Notes under the pieces: generated by a model
What the model saw: only the letters and a program-made list of their open reading frames with translations
Told to the model about the DNA's origin: nothing
The model's database searches: none
Origin: an uncultured bacterium
GTDB lineage: Bacteria; Bacteroidota; Bacteroidia; Bacteroidales; CAIXTV01
Reading direction: 5' to 3'
Assembly (NCBI GenBank): GCA_903922465.1
Contig: CAIXTV010000215.1
Location: 1 to 52,232, forward strand
DNA length: 52,232 bases
Position numbers and translations under genes: made by a program
Part shown: positions 34,808 to 44,194 of the stretch, one piece after another
Position numbering within the stretch: the stretch's first letter is position 1
How the letters are laid out: each line of letters starts with the position of its first letter

Positions 34808-36559
34808 ATGAACAGGAACTTATTGTTATTTCTCCTTTTATTTATGATGCATGAGGCGTTTTCTCAGCACCCTATTACTTTGGAGATAATTCCTGTAAAC
34901 ATTGATAGTAACAAGGTCTCACTTCGAAAACCTTCACATTTAGTTTACGATAAATCTTTTGCTTCGGCATTTCAAGGTAAAACTTACCTTAAAAGTTTTT
35001 TATTGAGCCGTTTTGAGAATGGGTTTATCACTGCCCGAATCGATTCGATAGTTGAAGATTCAATGAATTTGAAAGCATATTATTTTCAGGGGGATAAGTA
35101 TGAACTCAATTCCTTATCGAAAGGGAACATCTCTAACGATATCATCAGAGAATCGGGGGTAGCTAAGCTGATAAAAGACAAAAAAGTTTTTTCTCAAAAG
35201 CATTTAGCTACCGTTTTTGAAAAAACCATCAAATGGGCCGAAAACAATGGATATCCCTTTGCTGAAATTGCTTTAGACAGCATTTCAATTGACAGTAATA
35301 AAATCGATGCTTCCTTACAACTGACGCTGAATAAAAAAATCACTATCGATAGTTTGGTTTTTAAAAACAAGCTAAAGATAGCTCCATCATATATTTATCA
35401 TTTATTGGGAATTAAGCCGGGCGATATATACAATGAAAAATTAATCAAGTCAATTGCAAAACGCATCAGCGAATCGCAGTTTTTGAAAGAAATTAAAGAT
35501 GTAGAAACAGGCTTTTATAATTCTGAGGCTACTTTATATCTCTATCTCGACAAACAAAAGAACAATCAGTTTGATGGAATTTTAGGTTTATTACCCAATA
35601 ATGTAAGCACCGGAAAGATTATGGTTACAGGCGATGTTAGGCTTAAGTTGGTGAATGTGTTTGGAAGAGCAGAGCAAATTGACTTAAACTGGCGCAAACT
35701 TGAATTAAGTTCACAGGATTTAAGGCTAGGCTTTAATTATCCCTATTTGTTTAACACCGCTTTTGGCATCGATTTTAATTTTACTTTATATAAAAAGGAT
35801 ACTCTCTATTTGAATTTGAATACCAAGTTTGGCATTCAATATTTATTCACTCCAAATCATTGGATGAAGGCCGTTTATCAGAACCGGTCATCAAGCATGC
35901 TTTCAAGCACAGGTTTTGAACATGCCTTACAATTGCCTTCTTACCTCGATTTTAGCACAGATATGTATGGTCTGGAGTACCATATAAGTGCCTTGGACTA
36001 TTATTTTAATCCAACAAAAGGCTATTCAATAAACGCAAATGCTTCGGGGGGCACACGGAAGATTAAAAAGAACCCCTCGGTTAATGCCGTTTTATACGAT
36101 AGTCTTAAGTTGCAAACAAGTGTTTTCGATGGCAGTCTTGATGTTTCTTTTTTTCAACCCTTACTGAAGCGAACCACATTGCTCATTCGATCATCATCAT
36201 CCAAAATATTCAACAACAACATACTCGAAAATGAACAATTCCGCATAGGTGGATTGAAATCCTTAAAAGGATTTGATGAAGAATCTATCGTTGCTTCAGC
36301 CTATAGCATACTTAATGTTGAATTTCGCTATTTATTAGATCAGAATTCTTACTTGGGTTTATATTGGAACGGAGCTTATTATGAGGGCACTACCGCAGGA
36401 AAGCTTAAACATGATTTGCCCTGGGGAATTGGTGCGGGGCTTAGTTTCGAAACAAGGGCAGGAATATTTTCGGTGTATTATTCTTTAGGAGCTGAAAACA
36501 ATTCATCTTTAAGCATTAAAAATTCGAAGATACACTTTGGCTTAGTGAGTTTGTTCTGA
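34808..36559 (+). CDS. BamA/TamA-type outer-membrane protein (Omp85 superfamily)
   Basis: 583 aa. The signal peptide is MNRNLLLFLLLFMMHEAFSQ. A periplasmic part follows with at least one POTRA-like domain around residues 170-255 (ITIDSLVFKNKLKI, GIKPGDIYNEKLI). The C-terminal ~320 residues form a beta barrel with the conserved FRIGGLKSLKGFDEESI element (the Omp85 RGF-like loop reads KGF) and a final strand ending LVSLF. Known family roles are outer-membrane protein insertion or lipid/adhesin export. With few POTRA domains it is closer to TamA or to patatin-less surface-antigen proteins than to BamA. The substrate is unknown. Confidence 0.85.
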   Translation: MNRNLLLFLLLFMMHEAFSQHPITLEIIPVNIDSNKVSLRKPSHLVYDKSFASAFQGKTYLKSFLLSRFENGFITARIDSIVEDSMNLKAYYFQGDKYELNSLSKGNISNDIIRESGVAKLIKDKKVFSQKHLATVFEKTIKWAENNGYPFAEIALDSISIDSNKIDASLQLTLNKKITIDSLVFKNKLKIAPSYIYHLLGIKPGDIYNEKLIKSIAKRISESQFLKEIKDVETGFYNSEATLYLYLDKQKNNQFDGILGLLPNNVSTGKIMVTGDVRLKLVNVFGRAEQIDLNWRKLELSSQDLRLGFNYPYLFNTAFGIDFNFTLYKKDTLYLNLNTKFGIQYLFTPNHWMKAVYQNRSSSMLSSTGFEHALQLPSYLDFSTDMYGLEYHISALDYYFNPTKGYSINANASGGTRKIKKNPSVNAVLYDSLKLQTSVFDGSLDVSFFQPLLKRTTLLIRSSSSKIFNNNILENEQFRIGGLKSLKGFDEESIVASAYSILNVEFRYLLDQNSYLGLYWNGAYYEGTTAGKLKHDLPWGIGAGLSFETRAGIFSVYYSLGAENNSSLSIKNSKIHFGLVSLF

Positions 36560-36584
36560 TAAAACAACCATCAAAAGTCAGAGC

Positions 36585-37070
36585 TTATTTTTTTCGTTTT
36601 ATTGGAATCCAAAGTTCTTCTTCCGAATCAGGGTGATTGTTTTTGTATTTTTCGCCTAATAGCTGAAAGTGCTCCCTTTTATCCTCTTCATAAACAGAAT
36701 TGGGCAGCCAGTTTGTTAGGATAAATTGGAATGCCTCTGAGAATTCTTTTGCGCCGCCTTTGAAATTGAAAACCACAAATAATCCCCCTTGAAGCGTATA
36801 AGTTTCCATATCCTGTGGGACATTCGAGAAGTCTGAAACTTCTATGGCTGCCCATTTTTCTAATTCAGTATCCTTATTGAAATTGATAAATTCGAGGCTA
36901 GGATTGTATATTTGCATACAAACTAAATCGCTGCCTACATTGTTTTTTATCTCATTACGTCGAGGCATAAAACTATGCCATAATTCATAGGTGCGATCGT
37001 TAGCTAATGACATTGTAAGTCGTTTCCCTATCAGTTTGGTAAGTGGTAATTCTACAATTCTATGTTCCAT
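36585..37070 (-). CDS. GyrI-like / AraC-type effector-binding domain protein
   Basis: 161 aa from the ATG at 37070 (MEHRIVELPLTKLIG). A start 17 codons earlier is open but not needed for the fold. The protein is a stand-alone SOUL/GyrI-like domain, with KLIGKRLTMSLAND, FKGGAKEFSEAFQFI, WLPNSVYE and HPDSEEELWIPIKRK matching the family end pattern. No DNA-binding domain is fused. Such proteins bind small molecules or inhibit gyrase; the ligand is unknown. A TAATTTTG box lies at 37136-37143 on the minus strand, and a 21-bp array lies beyond it. Confidence 0.83.
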   Translation of the reverse strand: MEHRIVELPLTKLIGKRLTMSLANDRTYELWHSFMPRRNEIKNNVGSDLVCMQIYNPSLEFINFNKDTELEKWAAIEVSDFSNVPQDMETYTLQGGLFVVFNFKGGAKEFSEAFQFILTNWLPNSVYEEDKREHFQLLGEKYKNNHPDSEEELWIPIKRKK

Positions 37071-37135
37071 ATTTAATAGTTTTCCCTCGTTTTTTTGCAA
37101 ACATTTTCTCGAAAAATGCAATGTTTTAACGATAG

Positions 37136-37143
37136 CAAAATTA
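37136..37143 (-). promoter_or_regulatory. -7 element of the GyrI-like gene
   Basis: The minus strand reads TAATTTTG, an exact TAnnTTTG match, 66 bp upstream of the ATG at 37070. Confidence 0.45.
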
Positions 37144-37333
37144 CATCGTAAAATTGATTTTCGTACATAAATTTCACTTTTTGAAGGTGGAAATTCGTTT
37201 TATTTCATTTTTGATTAAAAGCGCCCATCGAAGGGTGACAATTTCGAATTTTCATAATGGGAAAACTCGATATATTTTATCGCCATACGATTAAAGAACC
37301 ATTGATAACATTGGGGGAAACGCAATTTTAAAC

Positions 37334-37772
37334 ATCATTCCCATATCTGCAGAAATGATTTCTGCAGATGCAGATAGCATTTCTACACGAGCAAAAATCA
37401 TCACTGTACAAGTAGACATCATCACTGCACGAGCAAAAATCATCACTGTACAAGTAGAAATCATCACTGCACAATCAGACAGTATTACTGCATAAGCAGA
37501 CAGTTTTGCTGCATAAGCAATGGCCACTACTTCATATGCGAATGTCATAAATACACAATCGGGTGGGTCAGGTGCATGTGCGGCCACCTTTACTGCATAA
37601 GCAGCCACCATCGCTGCAAAGCAGGCGCCATAACTGCACGAGCAAGCGCCATGCCTGCACGTGCAGGCATGGCGCCCGATTAAGCAGACACTTAGCCTGC
37701 ACTGCAGCCGTCTTGCCTGCACGTGCAGGCGCAACGCTCGCTTAAGCAAAAACTGCGCCCGCTTTTGCACCC
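37334..37772. repeat. 21-bp-period array 3 (about 21 degenerate units)
   Basis: About 21 units; nearly all are 21 bp and two are 20 bp (starting 37607 and 37690). The shared core is CTGCACGAGCA, itself close to the palindrome CTGCACGTGCAG. Units 4-7 (37397-37480) are most alike, beginning ATCATCACTG. From about 37560 the array becomes clearly GC-richer than its surroundings and palindromes become longer. The minus strand has one frame open across nearly all of it (heptads of the TVMIFAR kind). Confidence 0.85.
37646..37675. repeat. 30-bp perfect palindrome inside array 3
   Basis: The left arm GCGCCATGCCTGCAC is followed directly by its exact reverse complement, with no spacer and the centre between 37660 and 37661. 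A second, 16-bp palindrome (GCCTGCAC and its complement) lies at 37715-37730. Confidence 0.9.
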
Positions 37773-38309
37773 GGATCGCCTAATAGTGTATTTATGATTT
37801 CTGCAAATACTTGCCGATGTTTTGCACATGTGTTTCTTATTTTCGCACATTGTTTCACTTATTTCGTCTAAACTCATAAGTATAAGATTCAATTTAGAAC
37901 GATCATAATTTAATGCTTAATAATGTTCGCCCTTTAAGTTAACAAACAAGATTATTGAGAAAATTCCGGGATTTTATTTTGATAGAAAAACTATCAGCAC
38001 CATTTGTTGACTTTATTTGTGTAATCAGTACATTAGTTTTTTGTACATAATTCCCAAATTGAAGTTTTTTGTTTCGATAGCTATAGCATTAAGTCTGATA
38101 AAGATAAGAATAAAGCAATCTTCTTTTCCCTCATTTATTATTAGCTCGCCTTCAGCAAATCAAATAAAGGGCGCTCATCAATTTCTCTCATTAGTAGTTG
38201 TGTTGAGCTGTCTTTAATATTGTTATTTAATGTAGCCCCAGTCGAAATCTAAAGTTTGCAGTCGAAATCTCGAAATTATTTCTTTACTTTGTAATTCAAA
38301 TACTCATTC
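37773..38309. other. Intergenic region before the acyl-CoA synthetase gene
   Basis: AT-rich, no convincing gene. A 66-codon ORF at 38017-38217 has no supporting promoter, start context or recognised fold. Two 12-bp direct repeats lie at 38239-38270. Confidence 0.55.
38239..38270 (+). promoter_or_regulatory. Pair of 12-bp direct repeats upstream of the acyl-CoA synthetase gene
   Basis: CAGTCGAAATCT occurs at 38239-38250 and again at 38259-38270, 20 bp apart start to start, about 40-70 bp before the ATG. The spacing of about two helical turns fits an operator or activator site, but no regulator is known. Confidence 0.4.
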
Positions 38310-40367
38310 ATGATTAATAAGCAATTAATAGACCCTCAATCCATAGTTGTAATAGGGGCATCTAACGATACTACCAAGCCAGGCGGAAAGATTTTAAAGA
38401 ATATTATTAATGGAGGCTACACAGGCGAACTCTATGTGGTGAATCCAAAAGAAGACGAGGTTCAGGGGATTAAGAGCTTTCGCGATTTAAGTTTATTACC
38501 CAATGTCGATTTGGCAATTTTGGCCATTTCCGCTAAGTATTGCCACGTAAGCGTTGAAATCCTTACCCAACAAAAAAACACCCGTGCTTTTATCATACTT
38601 TCGGCCGGTTTTAGCGAAGAAAATGAAGCAGGAAAAAGATTGGAAGAAAAAATTGTTGCCGAAATACATTCAGTAAATGGATGTCTGATTGGTCCCAATT
38701 GCGTGGGGATACTCACCCAAAAACATCATAGCATTTTCACTTATCCCATCCCTCTGCTCGACCCTCATGGATGTGATTTTATTTCAGGTTCAGGTGCAAC
38801 TGCTTGCTTTATAATGGAATCGGGTATTCCGAAAGGGTTGAAGTTTGCAAATGTGTTTTCTGTAGGCAACTCTGCTCAAATTGGAGTTGAAGAAATTTTG
38901 GCTTACCTCGATGATTCTTTCGATCCCCTCACAAGCTCTAAGGTCAAATTGTTGTATATCGAAACCATAAGTAATCCACAAAAGCTACTTAAGCATGCAT
39001 CTTCCCTTATCAGGAAAGGTTGCCGCATTGCAGCCGTAAAAGCAGGAGCTTCAGAGGCAGGAAGCCGAGCTGCTTCATCTCACACAGGCGCCTTGGCTAG
39101 TTCAGATGTCTCTGTTAAAGCCCTTTTCGACAAAGCAGGCATAGTGCGTTGCTATGGCAGAGAAGAACTTATTGCAGTAGTATCTGTCTTTTTACATCCT
39201 CCTTTAACAGGTAAAAACATTGCCATCATCACCCATGCTGGCGGACCAGCCGTAATGCTGACCGATGCGCTTTCGAATGGCAATATGAATGTTCCTCATA
39301 TCGATGGAGATAAAAGTATTGAACTTCTTTCAAAGCTTTTCCCTGGTTCATCAGTAGCAAACCCCATCGACTTTCTGGCAACAGGAACTGCAGAACAATT
39401 AGCCATAATTATTGATTATGTAAATGCCTATTTCGATAATATCGATGCGATGGTCGTTATCTTTGGCACCCCGGGATTGTTTCCTGTCTTCGATGTTTAT
39501 CAGCTGCTGCATTATAAAATGAGAACATCACCCAAACCTATTTTCCCTGTTTTACCTTCAATTGTTACTGCTAAAGAAGAAATTAAAGAGTTTATTTCGA
39601 AAGGAAGAATTAATTTTTCCGACGAAGTAAGTTTGGGAAATGCCTTGGCCAAAGTATGGAACACCCCTTTGCCAGCCGAGGATTCATTAGATTTGCCCTC
39701 CATCGATAATGTTAGCATTCGAAAAATAGTTGATGCAGCCTCCAATGGCTATCTATCGCCAGAAGGGGTGAGCAGTTTGTTGGATGCCGTTGGCATCCCC
39801 CGTGCCGCCGAAAGCGTTGTTTCTTCCACTTCTGAAGCCATAAGTGCTGCCACCGAAATGGGGTTTCCTGTTGTAATGAAAGTCGTGGGCCCCGTCCATA
39901 AATCTGATGTAGGCGGTGTGGTTATCAATGTAAATTCCGAAGAACAAGTGACAAAAGAGTTTGAAAGGATGATACAAATAAAAGATACTACTGCAGTTTT
40001 AATACAAAAAATGCACAAAGGCACCGAATTATTTGCTGGCATTAAAAGAGAAGAGAAATTTGGCCATTTGATTATGTGTGGTTTAGGCGGAGTATTCATC
40101 GAAGTGTTGAAAGATGTTTCAGTGGCACTTGCCCCTGTTTCACATCCCGAAGCAGAAAGTATGCTACGGAACTTAAAAGGGTATAAGATAATTCAGGGAA
40201 CTCGTGGGATGAAAGGAGTTAACGAAAAAGCCTTTATTGATGTCATTATCAGGCTCAGTATGTTGGTTTCAATAGCCCCCGAAATCTCAGAAATGGATGT
40301 AAATCCACTCTTAGGAAACCCCGAAAGTATTGTTGCTGTTGATGCACGAATAAATATCGAAAAGTAA
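38310..40367 (+). CDS. ADP-forming acetate/acyl-CoA synthetase (fused alpha-beta)
   Basis: 685 aa. It would interconvert acyl-CoA, ADP and phosphate with the free acid, CoA and ATP. Domain order: CoA-binding Rossmann domain (IVVIGASNDTTKPGGKIL, 12-29), succinyl-CoA-ligase-like domain with the phospho-histidine motif SSHTGALA (His258), then a second CoA-ligase domain, and a C-terminal ATP-grasp domain from about 465 (FPVVMKVVGPVHKSDVGGVV, in part VVMKVVGPVHKSDVGG). Both subunits are fused in one chain, as in the ~700-aa bacterial form. An ORF for a deacetylase-like protein starts 11 bp later, suggesting co-transcription. Confidence 0.92.
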   Translation: MINKQLIDPQSIVVIGASNDTTKPGGKILKNIINGGYTGELYVVNPKEDEVQGIKSFRDLSLLPNVDLAILAISAKYCHVSVEILTQQKNTRAFIILSAGFSEENEAGKRLEEKIVAEIHSVNGCLIGPNCVGILTQKHHSIFTYPIPLLDPHGCDFISGSGATACFIMESGIPKGLKFANVFSVGNSAQIGVEEILAYLDDSFDPLTSSKVKLLYIETISNPQKLLKHASSLIRKGCRIAAVKAGASEAGSRAASSHTGALASSDVSVKALFDKAGIVRCYGREELIAVVSVFLHPPLTGKNIAIITHAGGPAVMLTDALSNGNMNVPHIDGDKSIELLSKLFPGSSVANPIDFLATGTAEQLAIIIDYVNAYFDNIDAMVVIFGTPGLFPVFDVYQLLHYKMRTSPKPIFPVLPSIVTAKEEIKEFISKGRINFSDEVSLGNALAKVWNTPLPAEDSLDLPSIDNVSIRKIVDAASNGYLSPEGVSSLLDAVGIPRAAESVVSSTSEAISAATEMGFPVVMKVVGPVHKSDVGGVVINVNSEEQVTKEFERMIQIKDTTAVLIQKMHKGTELFAGIKREEKFGHLIMCGLGGVFIEVLKDVSVALAPVSHPEAESMLRNLKGYKIIQGTRGMKGVNEKAFIDVIIRLSMLVSIAPEISEMDVNPLLGNPESIVAVDARINIEK

Positions 40368-40378
40368 TACTCCAATCC

Positions 40379-41680
40379 ATGCTGCTGGTTTATATTCCCA
40401 GGATTACCAATCGAGCCCAATTTGCCATAAGGCTGATTTGCGAAAACATCTTAGGACTTAAAACTCAGTTCACCTCCTCACCCGATGAATTTAGTTCCTA
40501 TAATGGCCCTAAACTCAACTATTCTTCACGAGGCACCGAAAGTGAAGTTTATATTTGCTCCACTAATTTATTGTTTGAGAGCAATATCAAGTCATTGGAA
40601 GTCTTGGTTGGTGAATTTGAAAACCAGCCTATTATATGCTCTGTTCACGATAAGCAAGCAAGCCTACCTTTCGATATTTTTTCAGCGACTTTTTATTTAG
40701 TAAGTCGATACGAAGAGTATTTACCCTCTATCAAAGATAAATTCGGACGATATTCTCCTAAAAGTAGCCTGGCTTTTAAAAACAATTTCCTCCAAAAGCC
40801 AATGGTAAATCATTGGGCTGAAATGTTAAAGGAAGTCCTTTTGAAAACTTACCCAAATCTTCAATTTCCTCCCCGAAAATATATTCACACCCCAACCATC
40901 GACATCGATTTGGCTTGGGTTTATAAAAATAAGGGCTTAATAAGAACCCTTGGGGGTTTCTATAAATCTCTCGTCAGGCGAAACCTCCCCGAATTCACCC
41001 AACGCCTTAGGGTACTCCTAAATAAAGAACCCGACCCTTTCGATTCTTATTCGTACTTATTAGACCTTCAAAAGAAATATAATTTCAATCCTATTTATTT
41101 TATTCTACTTGCAGATTATGGAACAATGGATAAAAACACTCCTTTTAATAATCTGAAATTTCACTCATTAATAAAACAAATCGGAGATTATGCTAACGTA
41201 GGAATCCATCCTTCATTTGCTTCCAACACCTTTCACGAAAAGCTCGGACAAGAAATAGAAAGACTCTCTGAAATACTACATAAAGAAATTACTCATAGCC
41301 GTCAACATTTTTTAATGTTAGAATTTCCTGCTACCTATAAAAATTTGATTAACTTTGGAATCCAAAACGATTACTCAATGGGATATGCTTCTGAAATTGG
41401 TTTTAGGGCAAGTATTTGCACTCCTTTTCATTTCTATGATATAGAATTGGACAAGGAAACCCAGCTTCTGGTTTACCCCTTTGCTATTATGGATGGGACA
41501 CTTAGAGACTATTATGAAATTGATGCTTCTCTGGCTATGAGTCACATTACGCCTCTTATTCAGGAATGCACAAAGGTTAATGGAACACTAATCAGCCTTT
41601 GGCACAACGAATCTTTAAGCGAAAGTGGTCGGTGGATAGGTTGGAGAAATGTTTTCGAACAAATGCTCCAATCGAGCTAA
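40379..41680 (+). CDS. Polysaccharide deacetylase-like protein
   Basis: 433 aa. The N-terminal ~130 residues form a domain seen with this family in Bacteroidota (IPRITNRAQFAIRLI; SLPFDIFSATFYLVSRYEEY). The rest is a NodB-like barrel: HTPTIDIDLAWVYK with the Asp pair of the first motif, VGIHPSFAS as the His motif, SRQHFLMLEFPATYKNL, DYSMGYASEIGFRA and a final SLWHNES. Substrate unknown, likely surface or capsular glycan. It lies 11 bp after the acyl-CoA synthetase gene. No signal peptide, so action may be cytoplasmic. Confidence 0.86.
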   Translation: MLLVYIPRITNRAQFAIRLICENILGLKTQFTSSPDEFSSYNGPKLNYSSRGTESEVYICSTNLLFESNIKSLEVLVGEFENQPIICSVHDKQASLPFDIFSATFYLVSRYEEYLPSIKDKFGRYSPKSSLAFKNNFLQKPMVNHWAEMLKEVLLKTYPNLQFPPRKYIHTPTIDIDLAWVYKNKGLIRTLGGFYKSLVRRNLPEFTQRLRVLLNKEPDPFDSYSYLLDLQKKYNFNPIYFILLADYGTMDKNTPFNNLKFHSLIKQIGDYANVGIHPSFASNTFHEKLGQEIERLSEILHKEITHSRQHFLMLEFPATYKNLINFGIQNDYSMGYASEIGFRASICTPFHFYDIELDKETQLLVYPFAIMDGTLRDYYEIDASLAMSHITPLIQECTKVNGTLISLWHNESLSESGRWIGWRNVFEQMLQSS

Positions 41681-41894
41681 ATATGTAAAGAAGAATAAAA
41701 TGGGAAACAGAAATGATTTTCGGCTTGTTTCATTGTAGTCTGGAATGAATGTCGTTTTTTGTATTTCCTTTGCCTTCTGATTTATATATTAAGCGATAAA
41801 ACTGTTTATTTAATCTATTGAAATAACCTTGAATTTGAATTACAAATATGAATGCTTGAATTTTTTTCGCAGCAAATAATTAAAATCTTTAGTC

Positions 41895-42827
41895 ATGATA
41901 AAATATGTTAGCCATGAGGTGATTGATAGGGAAAAATGGGATAAATGCATCGATAATTCAACAAACGGATTAGTGTATGCCTACTCTTGGTATCTCGATT
42001 TAATATGTGATGAATGGAATGCCTTGATAGAAAATGACTACGAATCGGTATTCCCTTTGCCTTTCCGAAAAAAAGGTTTTATTCAATACACTTATCAGCC
42101 TTTTTTTGCTCAGCAGTTAGGAGTTTTTTCAACAAATGTGTTGAATTCTGATAGAATACATGCTTTTATTAAAGCAATTCCAAAGAAATACGCATTGATT
42201 GATATCAACCTAAACTCGCAAAACTTTATTGATGACAGGGATATTGATTGTAAAATTAATAAAAATTACATTTTAGATTTACATCATGACTATAAGCTTT
42301 TGCACGAGGCTTTCTCATCCAACACCCGTCGGAATCTTCATGAAGCTAAAGGAAATCATTTAACTGTTGTTGAAGGAATTCCTTCGCAAAATATAATAGA
42401 TTTGTTTAGAAAAGATAAAGGCAAAGAAATTCGTAGTTTTAAAGAAAATGACTATAAAACCCTTCATCAACTAATGAATCACATCCTTGATAAAGGCAAA
42501 GCAATTTCATTAGGAGTGAATGATGCCAATAATCAACTCCTAGCCGGGGCTTTTTTTGTTAAACACAACAATCGGTATATTTTTCTTTTCTCTGGCAACA
42601 GTGATGAAGGCAGGGATGCAAAAGCCATGTTTTTTCTTATCGATTATTTTATTCGTAAATACTCAAATGAAGACTTGATACTTGACTTCGAAGGTTCTAA
42701 TAATCATGGTTTAGCCCGTTTTTATAGTAGTTTTGGAGCAAAGAAAATTCAGTATAAAACCTATTTTGCAAATCGTTTGTTTTTCCCTTTAAACCTCCTG
42801 TTTATGGTTTACAGAAAATTCAAATAA
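41895..42827 (+). CDS. FemAB/GNAT-type acyltransferase
   Basis: 310 aa. An N-terminal half (SWYLDLICDEWNAL, FPLPFRKKG, QPFFAQQLGVFS) is followed by a GNAT fold with SSNTRRNLHEAKG, then AGAFFVKHNNRYIFLFSGNS and LDFEGSNNHGLARFYSSFGA. The last motif (EGS, then FKxxFGA-like) is typical of FemAB/BioF2-like peptidyl or amino-acid transferases. Substrate unknown. The context after a deacetylase-like gene could mean envelope glycan or peptide modification; this is inference. Confidence 0.82.
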   Translation: MIKYVSHEVIDREKWDKCIDNSTNGLVYAYSWYLDLICDEWNALIENDYESVFPLPFRKKGFIQYTYQPFFAQQLGVFSTNVLNSDRIHAFIKAIPKKYALIDINLNSQNFIDDRDIDCKINKNYILDLHHDYKLLHEAFSSNTRRNLHEAKGNHLTVVEGIPSQNIIDLFRKDKGKEIRSFKENDYKTLHQLMNHILDKGKAISLGVNDANNQLLAGAFFVKHNNRYIFLFSGNSDEGRDAKAMFFLIDYFIRKYSNEDLILDFEGSNNHGLARFYSSFGAKKIQYKTYFANRLFFPLNLLFMVYRKFK

Positions 42828-42892
42828 ACTCTATGTCTACACAAAAAGTGAATTTATTTTTCACAAAAGGTATTCCGTTTGCATTAAAATTT

Positions 42893-42900
42893 TATATTTG
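42893..42900 (+). promoter_or_regulatory. -7 element of upp
   Basis: TATATTTG, exact TAnnTTTG, 23 bp before the upp ATG. Confidence 0.5.
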
Positions 42901-42923
42901 GAAACAAATTAAAACAATACGGT

Positions 42924-43589
42924 ATGATACATAATTTGGGCGAGAACAACTCTTTGATTAACGAATTTATTTCCGAAATAAGAGATGTTAACATACAAAC
43001 CGACAGTCTGCGTTTTAGAAAAAACCTTGAACGTTTAGGCCAGATATTTGCTTATGAAGTAAGTAAAAAACTTGAATATAAGCACAAGGAAGTAACCACT
43101 TCCCTGGGAGTTGCTGAAATGAATGTCCTCCAAAATCAACCGGTAATTTCAAGTATTTTGAGAGCAGGACTTCCATTTCATCAAGGCTTTTTAGATTTCT
43201 TTGATCGTTCTGATAATGCTTTTGTTTCTGCATACAGGCGTCATCATAAAAGTGGGAAATTCGATATTCAAATCGAATATGTTTCTTGCCCACCTCTACA
43301 AAACAAAACTCTTATCCTTGTAGATCCTATGTTGGCAACTGGAAATTCCTTGGTGCTTTCATTAAGACAACTGCTCACCTATGGCACTCCAGTTCACATA
43401 CATATAGTTTCTATTATAGCAAGTTTGCATGGGATAGAATATGTAAAACGTAATCTTTCAGGAATGAAATATACCCTTTGGACAGGTGCTGTTGATGATG
43501 AACTTACAGCTCAATCTTATATTGTTCCGGGTCTTGGTGATGCCGGCGATTTAGCTTTTGGAAATAAACGCGAAGAAGATTTACTTTAA
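42924..43589 (+). CDS. upp: Uracil phosphoribosyltransferase
   Basis: 221 aa, close to the usual ~210. It salvages uracil to UMP using PRPP. The PRPP loop is LVDPMLATGNS at about 132-142, with the SILRAGLPF stretch at 77-85 and a C-terminal uracil-site region (YIVPGLGDAGDLAFG). It stands alone and ends facing the osmC-type gene. Confidence 0.95.
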   Translation: MIHNLGENNSLINEFISEIRDVNIQTDSLRFRKNLERLGQIFAYEVSKKLEYKHKEVTTSLGVAEMNVLQNQPVISSILRAGLPFHQGFLDFFDRSDNAFVSAYRRHHKSGKFDIQIEYVSCPPLQNKTLILVDPMLATGNSLVLSLRQLLTYGTPVHIHIVSIIASLHGIEYVKRNLSGMKYTLWTGAVDDELTAQSYIVPGLGDAGDLAFGNKREEDLL

Positions 43590-43663
43590 TCCTCCGCAAC
43601 TATAGCATTAATTGAATAATTAGTCATTCGGCTGTCAAATAGTCATTTGTTAAGGGCAGAATC

Positions 43664-44080
43664 TCAACTGATTATTTTGATTTCATACGTAATTCCCATT
43701 GCTTGCTTATAAACTGCAGATACTCCACAGTATCTTTCTTGGGATAAATCGATAGCTTTTTTAAGTTTCTCAAAATCCAAGTTTTCACCTTTGAACTGAT
43801 AAATAATATGCATTTGGGTATAATGTTTTGGATGCTCTTCCGTCATTTCAGCCTCAATAATAATATCAAAACCTTCGGGCTCAATATGCATTTTTTTTAA
43901 TATTGAAACTACATCCATTCCTGTACATCCTGCCAATGAAGCCATCATTAGCTGTTTCGGTCTTGAACCACTATCCTCGCCTCCGTTCTCAGGCAAAGCA
44001 TCCATTAAAATATTATGACCACTTACATTGGCATTAAACGCCATTTTACCTTTCCATGTAGTTTCAACTATTTGTTTCAT
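43664..44080 (-). CDS. OsmC family peroxiredoxin-like protein
   Basis: 138 aa from the ATG at 44080 (MKQIVETTWKGKMAF). A start 23 codons earlier would run into the divergent promoter region. The two redox cysteines are Cys52 in LAGCTGMDVVSILKK and Cys118 in ERYCGVSAVYK, as in the OsmC/Ohr superfamily. It detoxifies organic or fatty-acid peroxides. Divergent from the MbnP-like gene. Confidence 0.92.
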   Translation of the reverse strand: MKQIVETTWKGKMAFNANVSGHNILMDALPENGGEDSGSRPKQLMMASLAGCTGMDVVSILKKMHIEPEGFDIIIEAEMTEEHPKHYTQMHIIYQFKGENLDFEKLKKAIDLSQERYCGVSAVYKQAMGITYEIKIIS

Positions 44081-44097
44081 TGTAGAGTATTTTTTTA

Positions 44098-44105
44098 CAA
44101 AATTA
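44098..44105 (-). promoter_or_regulatory. -7 element of the osmC-type gene
   Basis: The minus strand reads TAATTTTG, 18 bp before the ATG at 44080. This supports the downstream start and a short leader. Confidence 0.5.
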
Positions 44106-44169
44106 GAATTTCTATCTATGGAAACAAAAATAATGCTTTTTGGTTTCAATTTAATCTGAGATTTATTTA

Positions 44170-44177
44170 TAATTTTG
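44170..44177 (+). promoter_or_regulatory. -7 element of the MbnP-like gene
   Basis: TAATTTTG, exact TAnnTTTG, 18 bp before the TTG start at 44195. The same sequence faces the other way 65 bp upstream, giving a divergent pair. Confidence 0.5.
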
Positions 44178-44194
44178 TAGAAATCAAATTTGCC

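Noticed and set aside
37291-37770. 159-codon minus-strand ORF over array 3
   Set aside because: Two 20-bp units shift the heptad frame, the sequence has unusual Cys/Met/Ala content, and no expression signals are visible.
38017-38217. 66-codon ORF upstream of the acyl-CoA synthetase gene
   Set aside because: No promoter box at a sensible distance, no recognised fold and AT-rich composition typical of the intergenic region.
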